A stretch of 64,000 nt of DNA from Winogradskyella flava (lineage in GTDB: Bacteria > Bacteroidota > Bacteroidia > Flavobacteriales > Flavobacteriaceae). The notes under the pieces are model-generated. The model was not told the origin of the DNA. It did not search any database and was given only the letters and a program-made list of their open reading frames with translations. Of the stretch, positions 28,224 through 37,986 are shown piece after piece; position 1 is the stretch's first letter, and the number at the start of each line of letters is the position of its first letter. The stretch spans positions 1 to 64,000 of the forward strand of contig NZ_JACLCP010000006.1 of the NCBI RefSeq assembly GCF_014243395.1. Direction: 5' to 3'. The translations under genes were made by a program, and so were the position numbers.

Positions 28224-28871
28224 ATGTCTCAATATAAATGTATCATCTTTGATTGTGATGGTGTCTTAGTAGATAGTGAACCTCTTGGCAATCAGGTCAT
28301 GGTGGATATGGCGAACACATTTGGTGCCAATATAGATCTAGAATATGCTTATGCACATTTTAAAGGAAATTCACTTAAAAACTGTATCGATAAAATCAAG
28401 AGACTCGTTGGAAAAGACATTCCATTTGATTTTGAAGATGAGTACAGGAAACGATCTTTTGAGAAGTTTAAGGATGAGATTGAACCCATTAAGGGCGTGA
28501 ATAATCTTTTAGATAAATTAGATATTCCTTTTTGTGTAGCTTCTAGTGGACCAGAGAACAAAATAAGACTTAATCTTGAGCTCACCGGTTTATTACCCTA
28601 TTTCGAAAGTAAAATTTTTAGCTGTTATGCAATAGAAAAGTGGAAACCAGATCCTGAGGTATTTTTATGGGCAGCAAGGACGATGGGGTTCTCGCCGAAT
28701 GAATGTCTGGTTATTGAAGATAGTCCGATTGGCGTTAAAGCTGCAGTCAATGGAGGCTTTGATGTATTCGGATTTACTGCTCATGATTACAAGGATGAGT
28801 TGAAAGAAAATGCTACTAAGGTTTTTGATAGCATGATAAACTTGCCTAAGCTATTAGAAAGTCATAGCTAA
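28224..28871 (+). CDS. HAD-superfamily hydrolase, phosphoglucomutase-like subgroup
   Basis: Cytoplasmic sugar-phosphate phosphatase or beta-phosphoglucomutase-like enzyme. The nucleophile motif FDCDGVLVDSE (residues about 9-19), the Ser motif ASSGP, the lysine in EKWKPDPEVF and the acidic motif VIEDSPIGVKAA fit HAD subfamily IA. Length is 215 residues. It may share a transcript with the OmpA gene (27 bases apart), but a functional link is not apparent. Confidence 0.88.
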   Translation: MSQYKCIIFDCDGVLVDSEPLGNQVMVDMANTFGANIDLEYAYAHFKGNSLKNCIDKIKRLVGKDIPFDFEDEYRKRSFEKFKDEIEPIKGVNNLLDKLDIPFCVASSGPENKIRLNLELTGLLPYFESKIFSCYAIEKWKPDPEVFLWAARTMGFSPNECLVIEDSPIGVKAAVNGGFDVFGFTAHDYKDELKENATKVFDSMINLPKLLESHS

Positions 28872-28899
28872 TTTTTATATTTATAAAAAAAAATGCGGA

Positions 28900-31800
28900 A
28901 TGATAAAGAGATTACTCCATCGTAAATCTTTAGGTTTCTATATCGTTTTATATGTCCTTTTAACTTTCACACTTCACGGTCAAACGTTTGAGCATATCGA
29001 GACACTCGCTGGTTTAGGAGCACTTGAAAAAAACAATGGCGTAGCAGTAGCAGATTATGATGGGGATAATGACCTTGATATTTTTGTAGTTGCCAATGCC
29101 ATAGAGGATTCATCAGAATATTCTAGTTTTAGCCGATTGCTTAGAAATAATAATAATGGCTCTTTCACGGATGTTACTGAGGCTGCTGGTTTTACTGATT
29201 TACTTACTTCAGAAGATGAGGTTCAGCTTACACTGGCTCAGCAAGGCTATAAATTTAGCGCTTCTTGGGGTGATTATGATAATGATGGATTTCCTGATTT
29301 GTTCTTAACCTACTCTTTAAAAGTGCAACTATGGCGAAATTTAGGTGATGGCACCTTTATTAATGTAACTGAGGCCTCTGGATTTGAAACTTCTAACGAT
29401 TGTCTTAATATTGGAGCCACTTGGTTCGATTATAATAATGACGGTTTCCTTGATATTTATGTTACGGATTGGAGCCGATGCGATTCCAACTCAATGCATA
29501 GAAACAATGGCAATGGAACTTTTACTGAAGTTACTGAAGCGTTAGGGCTTACAGAAGTAGAGTCTAATTATAGTTATACGCCTTTTCCATTTGATTTCAA
29601 TAATGATGGCTGGATGGATTTTTTAGTCACCAATGATCTCGAAGATGCTAACTATCTCTATATTAATCAATCTGGTGCGTCCTTTATTGAAGATGCTCAA
29701 AGCTATGGATTGGATAGTATGATTGATGATATGGGAATCGCCATTGGTAATTTTGATTTAGACAACGATTTCGATTTTTTCATTACAGGAATAGACGAAA
29801 ATGCGCTCTTAGAAAATAACGGTTCTAACAACTATTCTGAAACATCAGTGAACTATGGTATTAATGCAACAGGATGGGCTTGGGGAGCACGATTTGTAGA
29901 TTTTGATTTAGATGGCGATGAAGATCTATTTATAACCAATGGTTACGATTTTGAAGCCAGAGGACCTGAACAAAATGTATATTATAGAAATTTGCATGGT
30001 CAAGGGCAGAATATGTTTGAGGATGCTTCATCGGAATTAGGTTTGAACGAAAATACCGAAAGTGTTGAGTCTACTGATTTTGATTACGACAATGATGGAG
30101 ATATGGACTTATTGATCACCAATGGAGATGGTCCAGTTATATTTTATGAAAATAAACTTCTAAATTTTGACGATGCCGAAAGTACTTTGAATTGGTTTAA
30201 GGTTCAGTTACAAGGCACTACATCAAATCGTGATGCCATTGGAACTATCTTAACTCTAACAACAAATAGTGGTAGCTTAAAGCGCTATTATTCTGGAGTT
30301 GGATTTTTAAGTCAGAGTCTTCAAGGTGTTCATTTTGGTTTGGGTGATATTAATCAAATAAATACTTTAGAAATCAAATGGCCATCAGGTTTAGTGGAGA
30401 CTTTCAATGATTTAGATACCAACAATACAGTTCGGGTCATTGAGGGCCAGGGCCTAGAAGTACTAGATATAGAACCTAGTCAAAAAATTTACGGTTGTAC
30501 AGACCCTGTATCGTGTAGTTATGATCCAGATGCAACAGTAGATAATGGGTCGTGTTCCTATATAACTTCACAAGATCTCCTTGGTAATACAAGCTCATCA
30601 TTTTTAAGAACAGAAACTTATACTTATAATGCATCATCGGGATCAAATTTGCTTTGGGAAGTATCTGGTGGTGAGATTTTAAGTGGACAAGGCACTAATA
30701 GTATTTCAGTAAGGTGGCATTTAGAAGATTTTGGTAGCGTCGCTGTGACTGAGTCGAATAATCAATGTTCTAGTCAAGAAGTTTCTATTAATGTAGCATT
30801 GGGTGTGGATAACTTACCAGATAATATCTCCATTGCTAGACTATGGAACGAGGCCTTATTGGAAGCCATAAGAGATGATTTTGCTAGACCAACTGTGCAT
30901 GCTAGAAATTTATTTCATACAAGTGTGGCTATGTATGATATCTGGGCAATTTATGATGATGTTGCTAGTCCATATTTAGTTGGGAATACAGTGAATGGAT
31001 TTACAAGTGTCCTAGAAGAACTAATTCCAAATGAAGCTATAGACATTTCATTACACAAAGCTATAAGCTATGCTATGTATCGATTGCTGACCCATCGTTT
31101 TCAAAATTCCCCTGGAGTATTGGGAACTCAGGCAAGATTCGATTTATTAATGGAAAAGTTGGGTTATGATATTACTATAACATCGTTGTTATATGAAGAT
31201 GGAGATTCGGCAGCATTAGGGAATTTTGTGGCTCAAACTATTATAAACTATGGTTTGCAAGATGGTTCTAGGGAGGCAACTAGATATGATAATGAATATT
31301 ATGAACCCGTTAATGTACCCTATGCCTTAAATCCTATTATAGGAAGTTTTAATCTTCCAATTAATGATCCAAATCGATGGCAACCGTTGGCTTTAGAAAT
31401 ATTTATAGATCAAGGTGGGGTAATTATTGACGATGACACACCTCCTTTTTTAAGTCCAGAGTGGGGAAATGTATTTAGTTTTGCCCTGTCAGAAGATGAT
31501 AGAGTTACGTATCAGCGTGGTGGACATGATTACCGTGTATTTCATGATCCATCAGACCCTCCGTATATTAATTTGTCAGAACCTAATGCAAGTAGTGACG
31601 CCTATAAATGGGGATTTTCAATGGTCTCTGTTTGGCAATCACATTTAGATCCAAATGATGGCGTAATGTGGGATATTTCACCTAATTCTATAGGAAATGT
31701 AGACATTAGTACCTTTCCAGCAGACTATGAAGATTATCCAAATTTTTATAATTTTTTTGAAGGAGGAGCAAATAGTAACGGACATAATTTAAATCCAGTA

Positions 31801-32946
31801 ACAGGCAATCCATATGAAACTAAGATGGTTCCTAGAGGTGATTACGCCAGAGTACTTGCAGAGTTTTGGGCAGATGGACCAGAGTCTGAAACACCTCCAG
31901 GTCATTGGTTTACTATCTTGAATTATGTGAATGATCATCCTCAGTTTGAAAAACGTTTTCAAGGGGAAGGCGACATTTTAAATCCATTAGAGTGGGATGT
32001 AAAAGCCTATTTTATTCTTGGAGGAGGTATGCATGATGCTGCAATTTCTGCATGGAGTGTGAAAGGCTGGTACGACTATATAAGACCAATATCGGCAATT
32101 CGTTCTATGGCTGAACGTGGACAAAGTACTGATAACACCTTAGATAACTATCATGTTGGCGGTATTCCATTAATTGATAATTATATTGAAGTTGTCGAAG
32201 TAGGTGATCCGTTAGCAGGTTCTTTTAATCAAAACTTAGACAAAATAAAGCTTTATACTTGGCGAGGGCACGATTTTATAAATAATACCGAGATTGATCA
32301 GGCTGGTGTGGGTTGGATATTAGCTGAAGATTGGTACCCTTACCAGAGACCTACTTTTGTAACACCACCTTTTGCTGGTTATGTCTCTGGACATTCAACC
32401 TATTCTAGAGCAGCGGCAGAATTAATGACCAAGATGACAGGAAGTCCTTTCTTTCCTGGTGGGCTGGGGGAATTTACGGCTAAAGCCAATGAATTTTTAG
32501 TATTTGAAGAAGGCCCATCGCAAGATGTGATTTTACAGTGGGCAACCTATAGAGATGCATCTGATCAGACAAGTTTAAGTAGAATTTGGGGGGGAATTCA
32601 CCCACCGGCTGATGATATTCCTGGGCGGTTTATAGGACAAGCGGTGGCTGAAGACGTTTTTGATTTTGCAGTACCTTATTTTGAAGGAAGCCTGAGTTAT
32701 GAAAGTCTTAATGAACCTATTAAGATCTACCCTAATCCAACAATTAATAAGGAAATCTTTATAGATAATACAAACGGTAGAGAAAATATAGAAGTTTTTG
32801 ATATGCAAGGCAAAAGAATAAATTTGGCAAATAGAACATATGATGAGTCAAACAATACAACATCATTAAAGTTTTACAGTACAGCTTCTGGGTTGTACTT
32901 GTTGAAAGTTGGTGATACGTCTAAAATGGTTGTTGTTAATAATTGA
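28900..32946 (+). CDS. FG-GAP/ASPIC - vanadium haloperoxidase - T9SS fusion protein
   Basis: Secreted 1348-residue protein. A signal region is followed by FG-GAP/VCBS-type repeats (DYDGDNDLDIFVV, DYDNDGFPDLFLT and others; about 45-430) and an ASPIC/UnbV segment (GVGFLSQSLQGVHFGLG...WPSGLVETF, about 440-525). A CTDPVSCSYDPDATVDNGSC linker leads to a PAP2/vanadium-haloperoxidase domain with all metal-site elements: KGWYDYIRP (Lys1055, Arg1062), SGH (1163-1165) and SRIWGGIHPPAD (Arg1228, His1234, Asp1238). A type-A sorting domain ends the protein. It could be a haloperoxidase or an acid phosphatase; substrate and halide preference are not visible. Confidence 0.88.
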   Translation: MIKRLLHRKSLGFYIVLYVLLTFTLHGQTFEHIETLAGLGALEKNNGVAVADYDGDNDLDIFVVANAIEDSSEYSSFSRLLRNNNNGSFTDVTEAAGFTDLLTSEDEVQLTLAQQGYKFSASWGDYDNDGFPDLFLTYSLKVQLWRNLGDGTFINVTEASGFETSNDCLNIGATWFDYNNDGFLDIYVTDWSRCDSNSMHRNNGNGTFTEVTEALGLTEVESNYSYTPFPFDFNNDGWMDFLVTNDLEDANYLYINQSGASFIEDAQSYGLDSMIDDMGIAIGNFDLDNDFDFFITGIDENALLENNGSNNYSETSVNYGINATGWAWGARFVDFDLDGDEDLFITNGYDFEARGPEQNVYYRNLHGQGQNMFEDASSELGLNENTESVESTDFDYDNDGDMDLLITNGDGPVIFYENKLLNFDDAESTLNWFKVQLQGTTSNRDAIGTILTLTTNSGSLKRYYSGVGFLSQSLQGVHFGLGDINQINTLEIKWPSGLVETFNDLDTNNTVRVIEGQGLEVLDIEPSQKIYGCTDPVSCSYDPDATVDNGSCSYITSQDLLGNTSSSFLRTETYTYNASSGSNLLWEVSGGEILSGQGTNSISVRWHLEDFGSVAVTESNNQCSSQEVSINVALGVDNLPDNISIARLWNEALLEAIRDDFARPTVHARNLFHTSVAMYDIWAIYDDVASPYLVGNTVNGFTSVLEELIPNEAIDISLHKAISYAMYRLLTHRFQNSPGVLGTQARFDLLMEKLGYDITITSLLYEDGDSAALGNFVAQTIINYGLQDGSREATRYDNEYYEPVNVPYALNPIIGSFNLPINDPNRWQPLALEIFIDQGGVIIDDDTPPFLSPEWGNVFSFALSEDDRVTYQRGGHDYRVFHDPSDPPYINLSEPNASSDAYKWGFSMVSVWQSHLDPNDGVMWDISPNSIGNVDISTFPADYEDYPNFYNFFEGGANSNGHNLNPVTGNPYETKMVPRGDYARVLAEFWADGPESETPPGHWFTILNYVNDHPQFEKRFQGEGDILNPLEWDVKAYFILGGGMHDAAISAWSVKGWYDYIRPISAIRSMAERGQSTDNTLDNYHVGGIPLIDNYIEVVEVGDPLAGSFNQNLDKIKLYTWRGHDFINNTEIDQAGVGWILAEDWYPYQRPTFVTPPFAGYVSGHSTYSRAAAELMTKMTGSPFFPGGLGEFTAKANEFLVFEEGPSQDVILQWATYRDASDQTSLSRIWGGIHPPADDIPGRFIGQAVAEDVFDFAVPYFEGSLSYESLNEPIKIYPNPTINKEIFIDNTNGRENIEVFDMQGKRINLANRTYDESNNTTSLKFYSTASGLYLLKVGDTSKMVVVNN

Positions 32947-32971
32947 TGATTCCACAATTACATTATTTTTG
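32943..32971 (+). promoter_or_regulatory. Promoter of the SprT-like gene, leaderless
   Basis: TTG (32943-32945), an 18-base spacer and TATTTTTG (32964-32971). The box ends five bases before the ATG at 32977, so the transcript start should fall at or next to the start codon. Confidence 0.55.
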
Positions 32972-32976
32972 CATCC

Positions 32977-33579
32977 ATGCGAACAGGACTGTTAGATTGT
33001 ATTCCAGAAAGCGCGCAACCTAAGGTTGAGATATTGTTGGCTAAAGATAATTTAGTAGTCAAGGTTAAGAGCGAGAGAAAGACCAAACATGGTGATTACA
33101 GAGCACTACCAAATGGTAAGCATCAAATTACGGTAAATTCAAATCTAAATAAGTATCGATTTTTGATAACACTGATTCATGAGATTGCGCATTTTGAAGC
33201 CTATAAGAATTATGGGCGTTCTATTAAACCTCATGGTAAAGAATGGAAAATGACCTTTCAGCATTTAATGTTACCGTTTATACGACCAGAGGTTTTCCCC
33301 ATGGAATTGTTGCCGCTTTTAGCCAAACACTTCAAGAATCCAAAAGCTTCCAGCGATACAGATACGCAACTCGCCTTAGCCTTAAAGCGATTCGACGAAC
33401 CTAATGACAAGACTTATGTATTTGAAGTACCTTTGGGACATAATTTTATGCTTTACAATGGTAGGGTATTTAAGAAAGGTGATAAGAGAAGAAAACGTAT
33501 AGAGTGTATAGAGGTTAAAACAGGTAGGTTATATTTGTTTAACCCAAATGCAGAAGTAGAATTAATAGATGAAAAATAA
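32977..33579 (+). CDS. SprT-like zinc metalloprotease domain protein
   Basis: The motif HEIAHFEAYKNYGRSIKPHGKEWK (residues about 68-91) carries HExxH and a third histidine as in SprT/Spartan proteins. Length is 200 residues with no signal peptide, so it is cytoplasmic. A role in cleaving DNA-protein crosslinks is known for eukaryotic relatives; for bacterial SprT it is unproven. It overlaps the next gene by 11 bases. Confidence 0.85.
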   Translation: MRTGLLDCIPESAQPKVEILLAKDNLVVKVKSERKTKHGDYRALPNGKHQITVNSNLNKYRFLITLIHEIAHFEAYKNYGRSIKPHGKEWKMTFQHLMLPFIRPEVFPMELLPLLAKHFKNPKASSDTDTQLALALKRFDEPNDKTYVFEVPLGHNFMLYNGRVFKKGDKRRKRIECIEVKTGRLYLFNPNAEVELIDEK

Positions 33580-34645
33580 AAATTATTACGCCATATTAAT
33601 GGCAGGAGGTGTAGGTTCAAGATTTTGGCCAGTGAGTACGCAGGATTTTCCTAAGCAATTTCACGATATGTTAGGAACAGGTGATACACTTATTCAAAAG
33701 ACCTTTTACCGCTTGGCGAAGCTTATTCCTGAGGAGAATATATTCATTTTAACTAATGAGCGCTATAATGATTTGGTGTTTGAACAATTACCAGGTGTAA
33801 CTAAGCGACAAGTGGTTTTGGAACCTGCCATGCGAAATACAGCACCTTGTATATTATATGCGTCTTTAAAAATACAAAAGGAGAATGAAGATGCTGTAAT
33901 GATTGTGGCTCCCAGTGATCACTGGATTGAAAACGAACACGCATTTTCTAATAATGTGAAGACGGCTTTTGATTTTTGCGAATCAAATGATGCTCTAATG
34001 ACTTTAGGTATAACACCAACCTTTCCTAATACAGGTTATGGCTATATAGAATTTGATAAATCATCAGCTTTAGAAATTAAACCCGTTAATCAATTTCGTG
34101 AGAAACCAGATTACGAAACGGCAAAATCGTTTATAGATCAAGGTAATTTTCTATGGAATGCAGGCATATTTATGTGGAGTGTCAAATCCGTGATCTCCGC
34201 TTTTAAAAACAATCAACCAGAATTATTTAAGCTCTTTGAAAGTGGTTATAAAGTCTACAATACCGAATTTGAGGATGATTTTGTAAAAGATAATTATGGA
34301 AAGGCAAAAAACATTTCTGTGGATTATGCCCTAATGGAAAAAAGTGATAATGTGTATGTGATTCCTGCAACTTTTGATTGGAATGACTTAGGTACTTGGG
34401 GAAGTCTTTACGACAAATTAGATAAAGATGGTCACAATAATGCTATTTTAAATGCCAAAAGCTTAGCAGAAAATGCGGAAGGGAATATTGTAAGAGCACC
34501 TAAAGATAAACTTGTGGTTATTGACGGCTTAAACGATTATATTATTGTAGATCACGATAATACACTTCTTATTTATCCTAAAAATAAAGAACAAGATATA
34601 AAGCAAATACAACAGCGTATTAAGAATAAATATGGTGATCTATAA
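33569..34645 (+). CDS. Mannose-1-phosphate guanylyltransferase
   Basis: Makes GDP-mannose for glycans and surface polysaccharides. The nucleotidyltransferase signature AILMAGGVGSRFWPVS, the EPAMRNTAPCI segment, the APSDHWI motif and the FREKPDYETA / WNAGIFMW segments match the ManC/RfbM type. At 358 residues it lacks the C-terminal phosphomannose isomerase domain, as is usual in Bacteroidota. It overlaps the SprT-like gene by 11 bases. Confidence 0.92.
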   Translation: MKNKNYYAILMAGGVGSRFWPVSTQDFPKQFHDMLGTGDTLIQKTFYRLAKLIPEENIFILTNERYNDLVFEQLPGVTKRQVVLEPAMRNTAPCILYASLKIQKENEDAVMIVAPSDHWIENEHAFSNNVKTAFDFCESNDALMTLGITPTFPNTGYGYIEFDKSSALEIKPVNQFREKPDYETAKSFIDQGNFLWNAGIFMWSVKSVISAFKNNQPELFKLFESGYKVYNTEFEDDFVKDNYGKAKNISVDYALMEKSDNVYVIPATFDWNDLGTWGSLYDKLDKDGHNNAILNAKSLAENAEGNIVRAPKDKLVVIDGLNDYIIVDHDNTLLIYPKNKEQDIKQIQQRIKNKYGDL

Positions 34646-34719
34646 CTTTATGGAATATTACCAAACAGAGTTACAAAAATTTATCTTTATATTAGTGTGC
34701 TCATGGTAAACAATGCATA

Positions 34720-36201
34720 ATGGAAGAAAGTAAATTCGACTTTAAAGAAGACGAACAGCAGCAAATTGAAAAGGATAAAGTTGTTGAAGAAAAGAAAGAA
34801 GCTGTTAGAAAAGATGCTCAGGGTCTATTTTCTAGTGTTTCTAATTTTTTAAGCGAGCTTCTTGATTTTAGAGACGATACAGATCGAGATGCCACGGTAG
34901 ATGCTATTAAAGCTGATATTTCTTTTAAAGGTGCTACCGCATGGATTTTGGTATGTTCGATAATGGTCGCTTCTGTTGGTCTTAATGCCAATTCTACGGC
35001 AGTGGTCATTGGTGCCATGTTAATATCTCCTTTGATGGGGCCAATTTTAGGAGTAGGACTTTCTATTGCGATTAATGATATTGATACACTCAAACGCTCG
35101 TTGATAAACTTGGCGATTATGATTGTACTGAGTTTGTTAACTGCATTTCTGTTTTTTAAATTCTTTCCATTAAGTGAAGATACTTCAGAGCTTTTAGGTA
35201 GAACACAGCCAGATATCCGAGATGTACTTATTGCATTTTTCGGTGGTTTGGCCTTAATTATAGCTAGAACTAAAAAGGGAACAATAGCTTCTGTGATTTT
35301 TGGTGTGGCTATCGCAACAGCATTAATGCCACCTTTATGTACTGCTGGTTATGGATTGGCTAAAGGTAATTGGTCTTATTTTTTAGGAGCGATGAATCTG
35401 TTTACCATCAACACAATTTTTATTGCCCTAGCAACATTTATTGTACTTAAGGTATTAAGATTTCCAATGCTAAAGTATGCAAATTCTATAAAAAGAAAGC
35501 GTATAGCAAGGTTTGCAGCTTTGGTAGCAGTTGTTGTTATGATATATCCAACCATAACATTTATAAAAGTTTTAAATCAAACAAGATTTGAAAATGATTA
35601 TAAAAATTTTGTCAAAAATGAGATAACAGAGAACCGAGAGCTTTGGTTTCAGGATGGTATACCTAACTATGAAGAAAAGAGAATAACGCTTTATTTTAAT
35701 GGTGAAATTACGGATGCAACTGAAGCTGATTTGCGAAATGAACTCAAAGGCTATGAAAAAATTAAGGATTTCGAATTAATCATAAGCGGTAATAAAAATA
35801 GAAGTATAGATAAAATTTCGGATGCCTATGACAGAGCCATTGCAGAATTAGATAGAAAAGATAATATTATCTCTGGCTTGCAAAAAGAGATTGTAGAACT
35901 TCAAGAAAACATTAGTGGACTAAATCAACAAATTGAAGCGCAAAATGCGTCAAACAAGAATGAAGTGGCGTTTTCTGCTTTAGCCAAAGATGCTAAAATT
36001 AGGTTTAAGGATTTAGAGTATTTTGGTTATGCGAAAATGTTGGAATCCAGAGATTTTATAAAAATTGATACTTTGACAGTCGCTAATGTAAAATGGAAAG
36101 TTAATCTAAATGATAGTTTGGTTATAGTGAAAGAAGGAGAATTGTTGCAGTGGTTAAAACAGGAATTAAAAACTGAAAAGGTAAGAGTTAAAAGAGATTA
36201 A
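34720..36201 (+). CDS. DUF389-family membrane protein
   Basis: The 493-residue protein has a charged cytoplasmic N-terminus (about 1-70), then five or six membrane helices containing VGLNANSTAVVIGAMLISPLMGPILGVGLSI and ATALMPPLCTAGYGLAKGNW, typical of the DUF389 family. A C-terminal soluble part includes a coiled coil (about 370-410). Function is unknown. It ends right at the end of the convergent ABC ATPase gene (stop codons one base apart). Confidence 0.85.
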   Translation: MEESKFDFKEDEQQQIEKDKVVEEKKEAVRKDAQGLFSSVSNFLSELLDFRDDTDRDATVDAIKADISFKGATAWILVCSIMVASVGLNANSTAVVIGAMLISPLMGPILGVGLSIAINDIDTLKRSLINLAIMIVLSLLTAFLFFKFFPLSEDTSELLGRTQPDIRDVLIAFFGGLALIIARTKKGTIASVIFGVAIATALMPPLCTAGYGLAKGNWSYFLGAMNLFTINTIFIALATFIVLKVLRFPMLKYANSIKRKRIARFAALVAVVVMIYPTITFIKVLNQTRFENDYKNFVKNEITENRELWFQDGIPNYEEKRITLYFNGEITDATEADLRNELKGYEKIKDFELIISGNKNRSIDKISDAYDRAIAELDRKDNIISGLQKEIVELQENISGLNQQIEAQNASNKNEVAFSALAKDAKIRFKDLEYFGYAKMLESRDFIKIDTLTVANVKWKVNLNDSLVIVKEGELLQWLKQELKTEKVRVKRD

Positions 36202-36969
36202 TTATTGGTTCTCCTCAATATACATTTTTCGGACTTTCTTGAATAATTCAGAAGAATAAACGAAGTCAGTTACAACCTCATTATCTGTTTTAAAAATAGT
36301 CTCTTTAGAGCCTTCCCACGCCTTGAGACCATCTTTTAAGAAGACGATTTTCTCACCAATTTCCATAACTGAATTCATATCATGAGAGTTGATTACTGTT
36401 GTAATTTGATATTCATCTGTAATCTCTTGGATCAGATTGTCTATCACTATAGCCGTTTTTGGATCTAATCCAGAGTTTGGTTCATCGCAAAATAGATATT
36501 TTGGCTTATTCACAATTGCTCTTGCAATCGCAACACGCTTTTGCATTCCACCAGAAGCCTCACTAGGCATTTTATGATGGGCATCATCCAAGTTAACACG
36601 ATTCAATACAAAGTCTACACGATCCTGCATTTCACTTTTACTCTGTTTGGTAAACATTCGTAAAGGAAACATAACATTTTCGGCAATGGTCATGGAATCG
36701 AAAAGTGCACTGCCTTGAAATACCATTCCAATTTGAGATCTCACTTCGGTCTTCTCATCATTACTTAGATTACTAAATACCTTACCGTCATAAGAAATAC
36801 TGCCTTGTTCATATTCAAACAAACCCAATAGACACTTTAGAAAAACTGTTTTTCCAGAACCACTCTGACCTATGATAAGATTGGTCTTTCCTTTTTCGAA
36901 AGATGTTGTAATACCTTTTAGAATATGCGCATCACCAAATGATTTATGTAAATCGTTGACTTCTATCAT
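36202..36969 (-). CDS. Mla/MCE-type ABC transporter ATP-binding protein
   Basis: ATPase of a lipid-transporting MCE (Mla-like) system. Walker A GQSGSGKTVFLKCL (residues about 34-47), the signature ASGGMQKRVAIARAI and Walker B YLFCDEPNSGLDP are present. Length is 255 residues. The start codon overlaps the permease stop by one base (TAATG), so the two are coupled. The MCE substrate-binding protein is not in the window. Confidence 0.9.
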   Translation of the reverse strand: MIEVNDLHKSFGDAHILKGITTSFEKGKTNLIIGQSGSGKTVFLKCLLGLFEYEQGSISYDGKVFSNLSNDEKTEVRSQIGMVFQGSALFDSMTIAENVMFPLRMFTKQSKSEMQDRVDFVLNRVNLDDAHHKMPSEASGGMQKRVAIARAIVNKPKYLFCDEPNSGLDPKTAIVIDNLIQEITDEYQITTVINSHDMNSVMEIGEKIVFLKDGLKAWEGSKETIFKTDNEVVTDFVYSSELFKKVRKMYIEENQ

Positions 36970-37706
36970 TAGCCTAGGAGTAAACTGGTTATTAAATAAT
37001 TAACTAAAATAATAACTACACTGGTCCATACAAAAGACGTTGTACTTGCCTTACCTACTTCTAAGGCGCCACCTTTCATAAAGTAACCGTAAAAAGATGG
37101 AATGGTTGCCAGAATAAAAGCAAATACCATAGTTTTTATAAAGGCATAAGCCATGTGAAACGGAATAAAATCATTTTGCACACCTTCAATATAATCTTCT
37201 AATGTCCCATATCCACCATAAACACAAGCCGCTAATCCGCCAAGAATCCCTAAGAACATGGCTATTGAGATAATAAAAGGATATAATGTTAAGGCGATAA
37301 ATTTTGGAAACACCAAGTAGTTAATAGCATTGATTCCCATCACCTCCAAAGCATCTATTTGTTCGGTAACGCGCATAGTGCCAATACTAGATGTGATAAA
37401 AGAACCTACCTTACCTGCCATTATAATGGAAATAAATGTTGGTGCAAATTCTAAAATTATGGATTGGCGAGTGGCAAAACCAACCAGATACTTCGGGATC
37501 AATGGATTACTGATGTTCAGTGAAGTTTGAATGGCAACAACACCTCCAACAAAAAAAGCAATAAAAGCTACAATGCCCAATGAACCTATAATAAGGTCAT
37601 CAATATCCTTTAGGATTAAAGTTTTCAGTACAGACCACTTCGTGGGCTTACGAAACATATCTTTAATCATTATAAAGTAAGTGCCAATATTATGAAGATA
37701 CTTCAT
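36969..37706 (-). CDS. MlaE-family ABC permease
   Basis: Membrane subunit of a phospholipid transporter of the Mla/MCE class. It has FVGGVVAIQT, EFAPTFISIIMAGKVGSFITSSIGTMRVTEQIDALEVMG and several membrane helices, all typical of MlaE. The frame opens at 37790, but I choose the ATG at 37706 (MKYLHNIGTYF): it matches the usual N-terminus and a TTTG/TACTTTAG promoter lies immediately upstream, inside the longer reading. Length is then 245 residues. Confidence 0.88.
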   Translation of the reverse strand: MKYLHNIGTYFIMIKDMFRKPTKWSVLKTLILKDIDDLIIGSLGIVAFIAFFVGGVVAIQTSLNISNPLIPKYLVGFATRQSIILEFAPTFISIIMAGKVGSFITSSIGTMRVTEQIDALEVMGINAINYLVFPKFIALTLYPFIISIAMFLGILGGLAACVYGGYGTLEDYIEGVQNDFIPFHMAYAFIKTMVFAFILATIPSFYGYFMKGGALEVGKASTTSFVWTSVVIILVNYLITSLLLG

Positions 37707-37711
37707 AAATG

Positions 37712-37745
37712 CTAAAGTATAAAAAATGATTAGGACTCGAGCAAA
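37712..37745 (-). promoter_or_regulatory. Promoter of the Mla-type ABC operon
   Basis: On the minus strand TTTG (37742-37745), a 22-base spacer and TACTTTAG (37712-37719, seven of eight matches). The box ends five bases before the ATG at 37706 and decides that start. Confidence 0.5.
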
Positions 37746-37863
37746 TTCAAAAGTATTATATGTATAATAATTTGGAATGGCGAATTGCATGCAACGAATA
37801 ATTAAAAATGAATATAATCACATGAAATTACATTAAATTAAAATTAAGATAATCTAAAAACTG

Positions 37864-37871
37864 TATTTTTG
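37864..37871 (+). promoter_or_regulatory. Candidate -7 box for the PafA-type phosphatase
   Basis: TATTTTTG, about 115 bases before the ATG at 37987. No clear -33 element. Confidence 0.4.
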
Positions 37872-37986
37872 AAACTTAGACTAAAGACGATGTCATTATG
37901 AAATGAGCCATAATAAATCTTCATACCAACAGAGATGATCATTGGCGAATTCCATCTGACCATTGGAAAACAATAAAAATAAACAG

